A stretch of DNA of 45,506 nucleotides from Sergeia podlipaevii. Its lineage: Eukaryota > Euglenozoa > Kinetoplastea > Trypanosomatida > Trypanosomatidae. The translations under genes were made by a program, and so were the position numbers. The stretch spans positions 1 to 45,506 of the forward strand of contig JASANZ010002102.1 of assembly GCA_030849805.1 (NCBI GenBank). Direction: 5' to 3'. Under the pieces are notes generated by a model. It saw only the letters and a list, made by a program, of their open reading frames with translations, was not told the origin of the DNA and did no database searches. Positions 1 through 8,722 of this stretch are shown in pieces (the stretch's first letter is position 1; each line of letters opens with the position of its first letter).

Positions 1-587
1 TATCGGGGTGACCCTCGGTGACGTGTTCCGAAGAAAACATAATAGTGTGGACGGACATGATTAAATCGGATTCTTTTTTGTTTTTACTTTGGAGGATGGC
101 TACTGAGTAACTAAAAAAGCAATACTTTGTGTTGCGTATGTACATAATAACGTTAGGGGAAAAAGAAGAAAAAATAGAACGTGTATTTGTATAGTTGAAA
201 GTTCATGCTTCCTTGTATATAGTATTCCCTGTATGCACTTCGTCGCAATGCCCTCAACGTTTCGTGTATTTAACTGTTTATATATATATTTATATTTATG
301 AGTGTCGTTTCCGCAACCACCGTCCCACGTCTTTGCAACAAGAAAAAAAAAAACATTGTGCGAAGGAGCCTTGCAACTCACGTCCTCTTCTGCGACAACA
401 ATAATAAGAGAGGGGAAGATCATGCAATGCCATCACCTATATTTCCCAATGTTCAGCAGTAAATTCATTTCATTTACTTCCTTCCTTTACTTACTCTCTT
501 GCCCTTGCGTTCCGTATCCCCCCCCCCCCTCCTTCTTGGGTTCACAAGAGTCTGTGCAGTCAACAGTACCACAGAAAGAGATAGGTT
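1..587. other. spacer 3' of the PWWP/SP-RING gene
   Basis: No gene is supported here. The stretch lies 3' of the minus-strand gene ending at 588 and should hold its 3'UTR. It is AT-rich, with a short TA run near 280-298, an A run near 341-352 and a C run near 520-531. Open frames across it are short, low in complexity and lack the composition of the neighbouring genes. Confidence 0.6.
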
Positions 588-2258
588 CTAGTCATCTGAA
601 TCAACATCGACAGCCTCGTGTCTATAGGTTTCCCTCTGACGGTACTGGATCTTGAGCGACTTCCCTGGTGGTGTTTCGACCACATACTCGACTTCTCCCA
701 ATACCCTTCTATGGTCTTGAATCCAATTCATAAGACGATAGTTGACGCAAATATCGCTAGGCTTCATTGGGGCGTTGCATAGAGGACAGTTCCACACGTT
801 GCTATGTGTACATTGCATAAGAACTGCCGCAAGTTCAACGCACTGAAGATGCTCGCAGTGACTACTGCGCACGGGAACATCCATGACAAGTGTTGTGATG
901 GGGCATTGAATTCGCACAGAGCCTTCTGTGACATCAACAAGTCCCTCGCGCGCCTGCCGTCCCGAGGGACGACGTGGAATGCCGCCGTCAATAGCGGGAC
1001 GCAACGACTGCGTCCGATAGTTCTCCACAATTCTTTTTGCTATCACGTTAAGCGGCACTTCCTCCGCAAACACACACGCGACAAAGCCGCTCCATTGCTC
1101 CACGTCATCAAGCGGGTGAGAAAATACAACCTGTAAAGAGAACAGTTCCCCTCCGCGCATCACCGCCGCCGTTATGTCCGCCACAGGAGCCGTCTTCACC
1201 GCCGTCGCCTCCTTTCCTGCCGTGAGCAGCCAGTTGCCAGGCACCTCCACCTCCTCTTCGTTGACAAATAGCCGCATGCTAAGCGTGACACCATCAACTT
1301 CCGTCGGCACCATCCACCCATTCGTGTGGCTGTAGTCCTCTGAGAGCGGCACCAGTAATACGCGGCGATCTGCAGGAAAGCCGCCGGAGGGCATCTCTCG
1401 CAAGGCACGTGGCGACGGCAGCGTCGAGCAGACGCTGCAGTTTTCAACGGAAACAGCGCCAAGCAACTCAATTACACGTAGTGTCGGGGACAGAACAAAA
1501 CGATCTGGATTTTCGAACACTTCGGCACGAATGACGTCGAGCACCTCAGCGTCCACAGGGACTTCAAAGCCAGGCGTGCTGCCCTCGGCCGTCCTCTCTT
1601 CATCAAGAAGAGTGTCAAGCACTGGGACAGCCACTACACTCGCGAAGAGCGGCTGAAGAGGAGGCGGCGTACGAGGCCTAACGGGCACTGCAGCTGCAGA
1701 AGCGGTGTGTGGTGCTACAATCAATGAGTGAGCTTCCGCAGATGAAGCGCGTTTGCGCTTGCGCTGTCGTCCCCCATCTCGATCGTCGCGTCTGGTAGCG
1801 CTATGTACTTGGCGACTCAGTTCGCTGTGGACGTCCACACCAGCCGCCTCCAGAAGTGTTCGCGCAATTTTGAGTTCACTGGCAGTAAAAGCGCACGCAC
1901 CATCACCACCTGAACTGCGAGATGGTGTCGGTGTGGTGTCCATCACACGTGATGCAGACGACATCTCCCGAGCAGCCCTCAAAGCCCGTTCAACGTACAC
2001 CTGCGCAGGACCGTACTGCATCCACGTCTGCTCCTCGCGAGAGCGCTGCAAGGGATGTGCGTGAAACGGCTGCACAACGCTAGCGTCGGTTGAAAGCACT
2101 GGATACAACTCACTGAGGTGATGGAAGAGTTCGACGCAGCTGTCCTCATTCTCTGCTAAGAACTGCTTGATGTCTTCGCTACATAACATCACCCTCGCCG
2201 GCCACCATGCGCCATCTTCACAATGAACCCACACCAACGTGCCAGGGGGGTATTTCAT
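588..2258 (-). CDS. PWWP-domain and SP-RING (PIAS/Siz-type) protein, probable SUMO E3 ligase
   Basis: The 556-aa protein probably acts in the nucleus as a chromatin-linked SUMO E3 ligase. The N-terminus (about residues 1-75) has PWWP features: PPGTLVWV followed by GAWWPARV, the aromatic block that reads histone tails or DNA. A long, poorly conserved middle includes a basic KRKRKR stretch near 170, a likely nuclear signal. The SP-RING spans about 452-512, with CPIT, C468-x-H470, C473 and the W-x-C491-x2-C494 pair; its spacing matches PIAS/Siz proteins, in which one zinc is held by C-x-H and C-x2-C. The acidic tail AVDVDSDD resembles a SUMO-interacting motif. The SP-RING is clear, the PWWP good, and E3 activity is inferred. 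The ATG at 2258 is the first in frame, but an out-of-frame ATG lies 4 nt upstream. A SUMO E3 called SIZ1/PIAS1 is known in T. brucei; I cannot say whether this is its orthologue. Confidence 0.85.
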   Translation of the reverse strand: MKYPPGTLVWVHCEDGAWWPARVMLCSEDIKQFLAENEDSCVELFHHLSELYPVLSTDASVVQPFHAHPLQRSREEQTWMQYGPAQVYVERALRAAREMSSASRVMDTTPTPSRSSGGDGACAFTASELKIARTLLEAAGVDVHSELSRQVHSATRRDDRDGGRQRKRKRASSAEAHSLIVAPHTASAAAVPVRPRTPPPLQPLFASVVAVPVLDTLLDEERTAEGSTPGFEVPVDAEVLDVIRAEVFENPDRFVLSPTLRVIELLGAVSVENCSVCSTLPSPRALREMPSGGFPADRRVLLVPLSEDYSHTNGWMVPTEVDGVTLSMRLFVNEEEVEVPGNWLLTAGKEATAVKTAPVADITAAVMRGGELFSLQVVFSHPLDDVEQWSGFVACVFAEEVPLNVIAKRIVENYRTQSLRPAIDGGIPRRPSGRQAREGLVDVTEGSVRIQCPITTLVMDVPVRSSHCEHLQCVELAAVLMQCTHSNVWNCPLCNAPMKPSDICVNYRLMNWIQDHRRVLGEVEYVVETPPGKSLKIQYRQRETYRHEAVDVDSDD

Positions 2259-2262
2259 GCAT
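2218..2262 (-). other. overlapping upstream ORF (14 codons) at the PWWP/SP-RING start
   Basis: An ATG at 2262-2260 precedes the main ATG (2258-2256) by 4 nt in another frame. It reads 14 codons and stops at TGA 2220-2218, inside the main gene. It lies within the predicted 43-nt 5'UTR, so a scanning ribosome meets it first. Its effect on translation is inferred. Confidence 0.5.
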
Positions 2263-2820
2263 CACAAAACACTAAAGCGACAGAGGAAAATCAGTTTTTT
2301 GCTTTTGTAAATAAAGGTATAAAATGGAAGAGAGAAAAAAAATGGAGATCAAGAGAAAAAAAAAAAAGAGAAGGTACACAAAGAGAGGAAATGGTCGAGC
2401 CAACAGCGTCGCTGCTCAAACGCTTCATTCAATTTTTCATGGTTGCTTTCCTTGTTTTGTTTTGTTGTTGGTGTTGAATATAACAGAAGCTGACGTTGTA
2501 GGACGATTCTTGCGAATATCGCAAAATACAACTTTTTTTTTTTGTCTTGAGCTGTGCTTACGAAAATGTATATAGCTGTCACAGAGCATAGCCAAGTCTA
2601 AGTGAAATCTAAAATGAAACAAAAAACATATGTCAGTGACGGTACACGAGAAAAAAAGACGGTGAAATTTGTAAAAAAAAAAAAAAATTAAAGCTAACGT
2701 GGGGTACCACATGTAACGCACACGATCTAAAGAAAAAAAAAAGTAGAACACATCTCACGGTGAACACACACACAAAGGGAAAATGAGCTCGCCTCCAGCG
2801 ATCAACACATTGATATGCTG
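2259..2820. other. spacer between the 242-aa gene and the PWWP/SP-RING gene
   Basis: Of these 562 bp, the left end holds the 5'UTR and acceptor of the PWWP gene and the rest should be the 3'UTR of the gene ending at 2821. A runs on the plus strand (T runs on the coding strand) occur near 2532, 2674 and 2732. No gene is seen. Confidence 0.6.
2302..2375 (-). promoter_or_regulatory. predicted spliced-leader acceptor, PWWP/SP-RING gene
   Basis: On the coding strand a C/T-rich region with two long T runs is followed by no AG until 2303-2302. Using that AG gives a 43-nt 5'UTR. The prediction rests on the first-AG-after-polypyrimidine rule. Confidence 0.5.
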
Positions 2821-3549
2821 TCAGTTCTGCGAGAGAGGCAGCATGCCGTAGGTGCACTGATTGGGACCAGTAAATCTATATCCCAGCTCTCTCTTGTATA
2901 GCTGCTCCTCATCAGGTGTAAAGGTGTCAGTTCGCCAGTCTCCACTAGCATTGCGCACGGCGGAGATCGACTTGAGCGCTTTGGGATACTGAGCAAAAAT
3001 GACGTGCAGGGGCAGTTCGCCTGGATTCTGGGCGAAGATAAGATCTGGATCCACCGCCTCCTGCGCAGCGACGCGCTTTGCGGTGAGATGCGCCACCTTT
3101 GATCTGCTGCTGCTCTTCAGTGCGTTGTTAGTGGGAACATCAACGGGCCACTCAATTTTGGCGTACTTGGTCCTCGGCACAGTTGGTGAAACACTGCCTG
3201 GCTTGGAGCCAGACGGTGCCCGACTCGCCTTGGGAGTTGGAGTTCGTGCTTGCGGTCGTGGGACCTCAGATGCGGGTCTTGCGCTTGGCGTCCGGTATGT
3301 CTTCACAGGGGGAGAGCCGTAGTGTTTGACAGAAGAGGCCAAGTTGACGTTCTGTGAGGATAGTGCCGCTACAGGCCCGTTGCGGACGTAGGCAAAGAGC
3401 ACCTTGGTCGCCTGCTCATAGCGGTCCAGGTAGTTCACGCTGCTAATCTTCGGAGCCGGTGGCACCAGAGAAGAGACATCCTCGTTCTTGATGAACTGTC
3501 TGAACATCAGCTCCTCGACCAGATCAGGTGTCCACACGGCGTTTTCCAT
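2821..3549 (-). CDS. unrecognised protein, 242 aa
   Basis: I do not recognise this protein. The ATG at 3549 is the first in-frame ATG; the frame stays open for 23 more codons upstream but without an ATG. The N-terminal 70 residues (MENAVWTPDLVEELMFRQF...) look folded and are rich in hydrophobic and acidic residues. Residues about 75-145 form a basic Pro/Ser/Thr/Ala linker with several TP and SP sites, probably disordered and phosphorylatable. The C-terminal 90 residues (QNPGELPLHVIFAQYPKA ... ELGYRFTGPNQC) look folded again. There is no signal peptide or membrane segment. Base composition matches the neighbouring real genes and an acceptor is predicted at 3683, so it is probably a true gene. 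Confidence 0.75.
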   Translation of the reverse strand: MENAVWTPDLVEELMFRQFIKNEDVSSLVPPAPKISSVNYLDRYEQATKVLFAYVRNGPVAALSSQNVNLASSVKHYGSPPVKTYRTPSARPASEVPRPQARTPTPKASRAPSGSKPGSVSPTVPRTKYAKIEWPVDVPTNNALKSSSRSKVAHLTAKRVAAQEAVDPDLIFAQNPGELPLHVIFAQYPKALKSISAVRNASGDWRTDTFTPDEEQLYKRELGYRFTGPNQCTYGMLPLSQN

Positions 3550-4892
3550 TTTACCCCTCTTTTTTAGACGTCCTGGTAGAGCAACAAAGAAACTATCCAC
3601 AATACGTACCCGGAGCAACGAATTGCTAATTCTTCAGTGGCCGTTCTTACAGGGTTACTATTTCCTGTTTGCCTTGGGCTTGCTTAGTGGGAAAGAAAAA
3701 AGTACAGTCCGACGTGATTCGAGTTCTATGCAATCGCTCTGGACTTGGAGAAGAAAACGAAAATAGCTAGCAGAACACAAAAAAAAGATATGTGTATTGA
3801 ACAAACCATATGCAATAAAATAAGAAGGAAAAAAAAAAGGAAACGAGAGAATGGAAAAAGAAAGGGCAGAACAAAAATTGCCACGTGGGTGAAGACTCAA
3901 AGAGAACAAACGCCCATTTTCGTTGCTCAGTGCTAGGTGAATATTCGCAACATTACCACTACTGTTCATAACAAAAAGTAAATAAAATGAGTTTTGTCGT
4001 TGGCACATTAAATATAATCGGTGGAAAGTAAATGGATGGAAAAAAAAAGCAAGAAAGATACACGTCAACTTCAGCTTTAAAAAAAAAAAGCAAATTATAA
4101 GTACCGTTTGCACATAGTTTGCGACTTTAAGTCCGCTTGCACATATGCAACCCCCGCAGAGGTAGCAACTTGATTGTCAGAAATCAAGATAAAACATTAA
4201 ACTGAGAGTTCATTTTCCCCTTTTCCAAGCGTAAATATTGGTGCTCTGCATGCTACGCCTCCCTCCTTTCCTAGTGTGGCACCCTTTGTGCACATGAGTG
4301 GCAGCAGTTTGCTGAGTTGTGAGTTCAGAGATCTGCAATGCAAGCCTCTCTTATCTCCCCTTCCCTCCTCATCCATCCCCTTTCATTTTTGAACTTATAG
4401 TTCAGCAGTACGGTCAACCATCCAGGCAAAGAAGAAGACTGCATAGTACAAAGGCGGATAGGGTAACAACAAAAAAAAGCAAAAAAAAAAAAAGGGGAGT
4501 AGCACCTCGTTGCAAAAGATACAAACATTTGAAAAGAAAAAAGAAAAAGAACAGAATCAAAAAAAGAAATCAAAAAAAAGCAAGATATATATGACACAAT
4601 ATGTGGTCCCTGACTATGCATACACACACACACACACTCAAACACTCGCCGAAAAGCTATCGACATGATCATAATATACAACGAAACAATATCAGCCAAC
4701 TACTTCACAAAGAAAAAAAAAGATGATTAGAAAAAGAAAGGGAGAAAGGGGTGAAAGAGATCAATGTGCCCTCAATACTGTTTCACTGTTATTCTAACAA
4801 ATGAAAGTGTGCACGAGTATGTTGTTGAAAAATACGGAGCTTCTCCTTGTCTCTCTCTCTCTCTCTTTATGTGTGCATGTATGGAGCAAAAG
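3550..4892. other. spacer 3' of the CK1 gene
   Basis: These 1,343 bp hold the predicted acceptor of the 242-aa gene at the left and the 3'UTR of the kinase gene at the right. They are AT-rich with many plus-strand A runs, a CA run near 4622-4638 and a CT run near 4850-4867. A 151-codon minus-strand frame at 3658-4113 is a low-complexity Phe/Leu reading of the T tracts and opens without an ATG. No gene is supported. Confidence 0.6.
3683..3705 (-). promoter_or_regulatory. predicted spliced-leader acceptor, 242-aa gene
   Basis: The coding strand reads a T/C tract (TTTTTTCTTTCCC) then ACTAAG, with AG at 3684-3683. This leaves a 133-nt 5'UTR with no upstream ATG. Other pyrimidine tracts with AGs lie near 3740-3785, so use of this one is uncertain. 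Confidence 0.4.
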
Positions 4893-6050
4893 CTAGTATG
4901 CATACGCATCCTCAACCTCGTGTAAAAAGTTTGTGCTGACGCCGCTGCTCGTGAAGCTTGCAGATAATAGACCTGATGATAGCACAGCGCTTGAACCCCC
5001 TGTGGCGACAGCCGTGTGGCGAGAGTTATGAGGATTGTTCGAGCTTTGCGCTGCACTGCGTCCACTAGGTAGCGCCTCAGGCATGTCCTTCATAGTCCAT
5101 TGATAGCAGTAGTCGTATGACTCGCCCATATCATCTAGTGCGGACATGAGGAGGCCAGTGCAATAGGCATAGTTAGGCTGTTCCTCAAACTTGAGCTGTC
5201 TGGCATACTTCACAAGATCCCCTAATTGGGCGGGGTAGCCCTCGGCAAGCTGCTGAGGGGTTGTACTCATCTTCACCTCTTGAATACGCTGATACCGGAA
5301 ATCGTTCTTGGGTGATTTAAGGCCTTGCCAGGGCAAGCAGCCGCGAGCAAAGTAGAGAAGCAAGTACGAGACAGACTCCAAGTCATCTCGGCGTGACTGC
5401 TGAATGCCACGATGTGTGTTGATGCTAACATACCGAGCGGTGCCGGTTAAAGACTTGCCGTCCGCGTATAGGATGTGCCGCCCGAAGACATCGCACCAAC
5501 CCTTTGACAAGCCTACGTCAATCACGTACACGACATGCGAATTGTGTCCTATACCCATCACAAAGTTCTCTGGCTTTATGTCGCGATGCAAGTAACCCAC
5601 GCCATGTAGGTACTCTAGGCGTTGAATGATTTGGATCCCGAGCATACATACGGTCTTAGGACAGAAGGTACGGTGGCACACATTGAAGAGATCCTCAAGG
5701 GAAGGTCCGAGCAGGTCCATTACCATTACCATATAGTCCCCCACACGCCCACAAAAGAGCGCTTGAGGAATGCCTACCGTCACCGGGCACTCATTAAACC
5801 GACGGTAAATCTTGTACTCCAGCTTGAGGTGAGAACGATGCCCCTCCTTGGTGGGCTCCATTTTCATAGCCACGGGAGTGCCTGTGGAGACATCTACGCC
5901 CTTGTACACCTCACCAAAGGCCCCGCCACCAAGCCGCTCCACGAGGCGGTACCTTCCACCAATAGTGATGTCCTCAGCGCGCGCACCCCAACCCGAGTTC
6001 CGCCGCTGCGCACCAGACGACGAACGGCGCTTATCTGAGTAAGATATCAT
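4893..6050 (-). CDS. casein kinase 1-family protein kinase with DVG instead of DFG
   Basis: This 385-aa Ser/Thr kinase of the CK1 family has a clear kinase fold at about residues 34-320: glycine loop GGGAFGEVY (41-49), beta-3 lysine K63, helix-C glutamate E78, catalytic loop HRDIKPENF (155-163), the CK1-specific GTARYVSINTHRGI in place of APE, and RRDDLES. The metal-binding DFG is DVG at 178-180 (GAC GTA GGC at 5519-5511). Asp is kept, so magnesium binding is possible, but loss of Phe should alter the regulatory spine. A 33-residue basic, Ser-rich N-terminal extension precedes the domain, and about 50 Ser/Ala/Asn-rich residues follow it. The ATG at 6050 is the first in frame. It is not one of the standard short CK1.1/CK1.2-type enzymes by length or this motif. 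Family is certain, activity likely, substrates unknown. Confidence 0.92.
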   Translation of the reverse strand: MISYSDKRRSSSGAQRRNSGWGARAEDITIGGRYRLVERLGGGAFGEVYKGVDVSTGTPVAMKMEPTKEGHRSHLKLEYKIYRRFNECPVTVGIPQALFCGRVGDYMVMVMDLLGPSLEDLFNVCHRTFCPKTVCMLGIQIIQRLEYLHGVGYLHRDIKPENFVMGIGHNSHVVYVIDVGLSKGWCDVFGRHILYADGKSLTGTARYVSINTHRGIQQSRRDDLESVSYLLLYFARGCLPWQGLKSPKNDFRYQRIQEVKMSTTPQQLAEGYPAQLGDLVKYARQLKFEEQPNYAYCTGLLMSALDDMGESYDYCYQWTMKDMPEALPSGRSAAQSSNNPHNSRHTAVATGGSSAVLSSGLLSASFTSSGVSTNFLHEVEDAYAY

Positions 6051-6841
6051 GCGCACAAGAACCCCCGTCTCTGAGTCTTCAATAGATCAGCTTTTGTCGA
6101 GCGAATATATATATAAAGATTTGTGCACGAGCACGTGCTTACTGATGTTCTTTTTTGAGCAAGCAATGAATGAGTTAAAGGGAAAAAGAAAAGAAGAATG
6201 TCCCTCGAGTTCCTAAAGTTAATCAATTTTTATAAAGAAAAACTATGATAAAAGGACCAGTAAGGTAAAATAATAAAAAAAACACTAAATAGGAAATCAA
6301 ACGGGTAAAAAAAAAATAGGCAAGAGAAAAAAAGATAAGCATGGCCACACGTGTCATAGACCGCAAAGAGCACTCGAATGAGCTTAAAAGCATGTGATGT
6401 GAAAGTTGTGTGTATGCCTGGAATGCAACGAATATAAAACGCTGAAGGCATTTTCTTAAATATCCGCTTCTTTGTGCTCACACAGCATGCAAACACATAC
6501 AAACACGCACACATATATATCATCCAAACAGTTTCTATGTAAGGATATAACTGTGTATGTTTGTATGCTCACGCAAAAACAAATCGTTTTGTATATGTAT
6601 CAAGCAAAGAGTTAAAAGTAAAGTGAGCAGAAATAAATGTATATTTAAGGCAAAGTCAAACAAGTGATACTTTGCAGCGTACAGTACGCAGAGCCGCTTA
6701 CAGCAGCAACAAAAAAAAAAGAAGCAATAAGCATATAAAGAGATAGAGAGAAAAAAAAAGTAAAAGATCCTCGTACCACATGTGCACGTACCAAACAATT
6801 TTTTTTTTTGGAAGTAAAAAGTTACGAGCTCTTTGACCTTC
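6051..6841. other. spacer 3' of the Yippee-like gene
   Basis: This 791-bp AT-rich spacer contains the CK1 5'UTR and acceptor and the 3'UTR of the Yippee-like gene. Plus-strand A runs occur near 6307, 6710, 6751 and a T run near 6799-6810. No gene is seen. Confidence 0.6.
6150..6205 (-). promoter_or_regulatory. predicted spliced-leader acceptor, CK1 gene
   Basis: The pyrimidine tract TTCTTCTTTTCTTTTTCCC on the coding strand is followed by no AG until 6151-6150, giving a 99-nt 5'UTR free of upstream ATGs. Confidence 0.5.
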
Positions 6842-7240
6842 CTACGCAGTACGTGGCAAGTTGACGGGTGCCGCGCCAATACAGTCGTGAGATACTTCTG
6901 CTATAATCGGCCTAATAAGAGCTTTCTCCAGCACAAAACGATATACCTTGTATCGCTCCTTATCGTCATGCGCAAAGTCATAACACCATCCAATATTCTT
7001 ATCGCACCCTGAGCAAAACACATCTCTGACGATGTGCAAGCCAGTCATCAACTCCTTCTGCTCCTGTGGGCCGCAGTAACAATTGTAGCAGCGATCCACA
7101 AGAAACGCGGTGCCGTGTTTGCCGTGAAAGTAGCGTGAAACTACATCGTCGTCCACACACAAGTGTGCACTACAGAGCGCACATCCGTACGATATTGATC
7201 CATCTGAAGCAACTAGTCGGGCTCTGAGACGCTTTACCAT
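6842..7240 (-). CDS. Yippee-like (YPEL) zinc-binding protein
   Basis: This 132-aa protein has the Yippee/Mis18 zinc-binding fold across most of its length. Two CxxC pairs supply the zinc ligands: C20-x2-C23 (YGCALC) and C76-x2-C79 (CSGC). Between them lie family signatures: SRYFHGKHGTAFLVDR, CGPQEQKELMTGLHIVRDVFC and then GWCYDFA...ERYKVYRFVLEKALI. The length fits typical YPEL proteins (about 120 aa). Eukaryotic YPELs are small conserved proteins linked to cell division structures and, in some lineages, E3 ligase complexes; no function is assigned here. The ATG at 7240 is the first in frame and follows a predicted 194-nt 5'UTR containing a CA repeat and a five-codon upstream ORF starting at 7268. 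Confidence 0.9.
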   Translation of the reverse strand: MVKRLRARLVASDGSISYGCALCSAHLCVDDDVVSRYFHGKHGTAFLVDRCYNCYCGPQEQKELMTGLHIVRDVFCSGCDKNIGWCYDFAHDDKERYKVYRFVLEKALIRPIIAEVSHDCIGAAPVNLPRTA

Positions 7241-7341
7241 TGCGGTAGTATCACACACACACGCGCATAAATGTAAGTGTATATAAATACCTAAACACGC
7301 CTTTTCCTTTGCCCTTTCTTTCAATTGAGCAAAACGCACGT

Positions 7342-7342
7342 A

Positions 7343-7384
<42 letters not shown>

Positions 7385-7394
7385 AGTGTGTGTA
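7342..7394. repeat. TG/TA-rich dinucleotide microsatellite
   Basis: A run of TG units with interspersed TA (tgtgtg...tatgtgtatgtg) on the plus strand reads as CA/CAUA in the predicted 5'UTR of the Yippee-like transcript. Confidence 0.8.
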
Positions 7395-7434
7395 TAGCCA
7401 AAGGAATGCTCTTCTTCTTCTCTTTTTAAAGAAC

Positions 7435-7462
7435 CTTAAAAAGAATAAAAGAAAAAAAGAGG
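7435..7462 (-). promoter_or_regulatory. predicted spliced-leader acceptor, Yippee-like gene
   Basis: The coding strand reads CCTCTTTTTTTCTTTTATTC then TTTTTAAG, with AG at 7436-7435. The predicted 5'UTR is 194 nt and includes the dinucleotide repeat. Confidence 0.5.
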
Positions 7463-8722
7463 AAACCCCCTTATGAAATTCGTAAATGTAGCACACAGCT
7501 GCGTTGTACACTTTCAAACTGGTTTACCTGCTTCCTTTTTTTTGTCAAATGGGACACACAAAAAAAAAAAAGACACACAAGACAGCAAAAAAGGGAAGGT
7601 CAGAGCAGGCAAAGGTACCAGACGCAAAAAAAAAAAAAAACCTAAATGAGAAAAGAAATAAGCAACAAGCGTTTTGGGAAAGAAAAAATCCAATTGGAAA
7701 GGGGTAAAAAAAGAAAAACCAAGCGCTTGTGAGAAAGGCAAAAAAAGAGTGTGAGAGAAAAAGGAATGTTATTGCTTCAAGAGTTTAAAAATGAATAAAT
7801 AAAAACATAGAAACCTGAATAGCAGAGTGGTGTTAATCGTCTTTGATTTGCGTCAAAGAAAAAAAAGACCTAAAGAGGAAGCAAACCAAAAAAAAAGTTA
7901 CGGCAGCTAGTCGAGAAAAAACAAGAAGGTGCAACATGTACGTGTGGCCATCCTGTTCCCACTGAGAAAAAATGCTCTCAGACGCCGGATAGGCACTCAA
8001 GCGCGTCAGGTACAAACAATAAGGAGCAAAAGACCGAATTGATTTCTTGATTGTGTAGTTTTAACAACAACCATATACAGGAAGAAACATGTATTGAGGA
8101 AACATGAAAGTACCTTTTCGCCTTTAGACGCCGTATTATTTTTTATATCAAAATAAAGAGAAAAGTTTAGTATAACGACGAAGAGTACTGGCGTACCCAA
8201 CTGGTGCGAGCATGTATCCCCTCGCATTTCTATTCATTTTTATTTTTTTCTAATCGTTCGTTCCACAGAATATTCAACAAGCGCAATATACAGAGCTACT
8301 TCTCGTGTGTCGCGCACGCACCTGTCCACCCCCCCCCTCAAAAAAAAAAAAAAGAATCGCTTTCAGATAATTCCCTTGCTCTCTCAACAGCGACAGCAAC
8401 GGTATAATGCTCTGTCACGTTCTCTTCGCATCCATCACAAAGGCAGCCACATTCACTCCCCACTTCCTGAGCAACTGCAATCCCGCTGTTTTTGGCTTAT
8501 CGCTAGTCATACTATAGAATTGAACACACATGCATATTTTTTTTAAAAAAAAAAAGTTGTATGTCGCCCCAAGCAGCTTTTCCACACCAGATGAGAATCA
8601 ATCACTTTGGTGGTAGCGCATGTGAGTAAGATAGAGGGAGAGAGTTACGTACCAAGTAATTGCATCATGGCGCGTCTCTGTGTGCGTATGCGTGTGTGTG
8701 CTTGTGTGTAGGAGAAGAAGCA

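Larger units (their letters stand above)
7241..8722. other. spacer 3' of the TTC5-like gene
   Basis: These 1,482 bp include the 5'UTR and acceptor of the Yippee-like gene and presumably a long 3'UTR for the TTC5-like gene. A runs are dense at 7560-7640, 7690-7750, 7858-7900 and 8338-8353, with a TG run near 8688-8710. Open frames here are lysine- or phenylalanine-rich readings of homopolymers. No gene is seen. Confidence 0.6.

Noticed and set aside
2821..3618. Longer start of the 242-aa gene using the open frame to 3618
   Set aside because: The upstream 23 codons contain no ATG, and kinetoplastid genes start at ATG; 3549 is the first.
3658..4113. Minus-strand 151-codon frame in the CK1 3' spacer
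   Set aside because: It opens without an ATG and consists of Phe/Leu-rich readings of T tracts, overlapping the predicted acceptor of the 242-aa gene.
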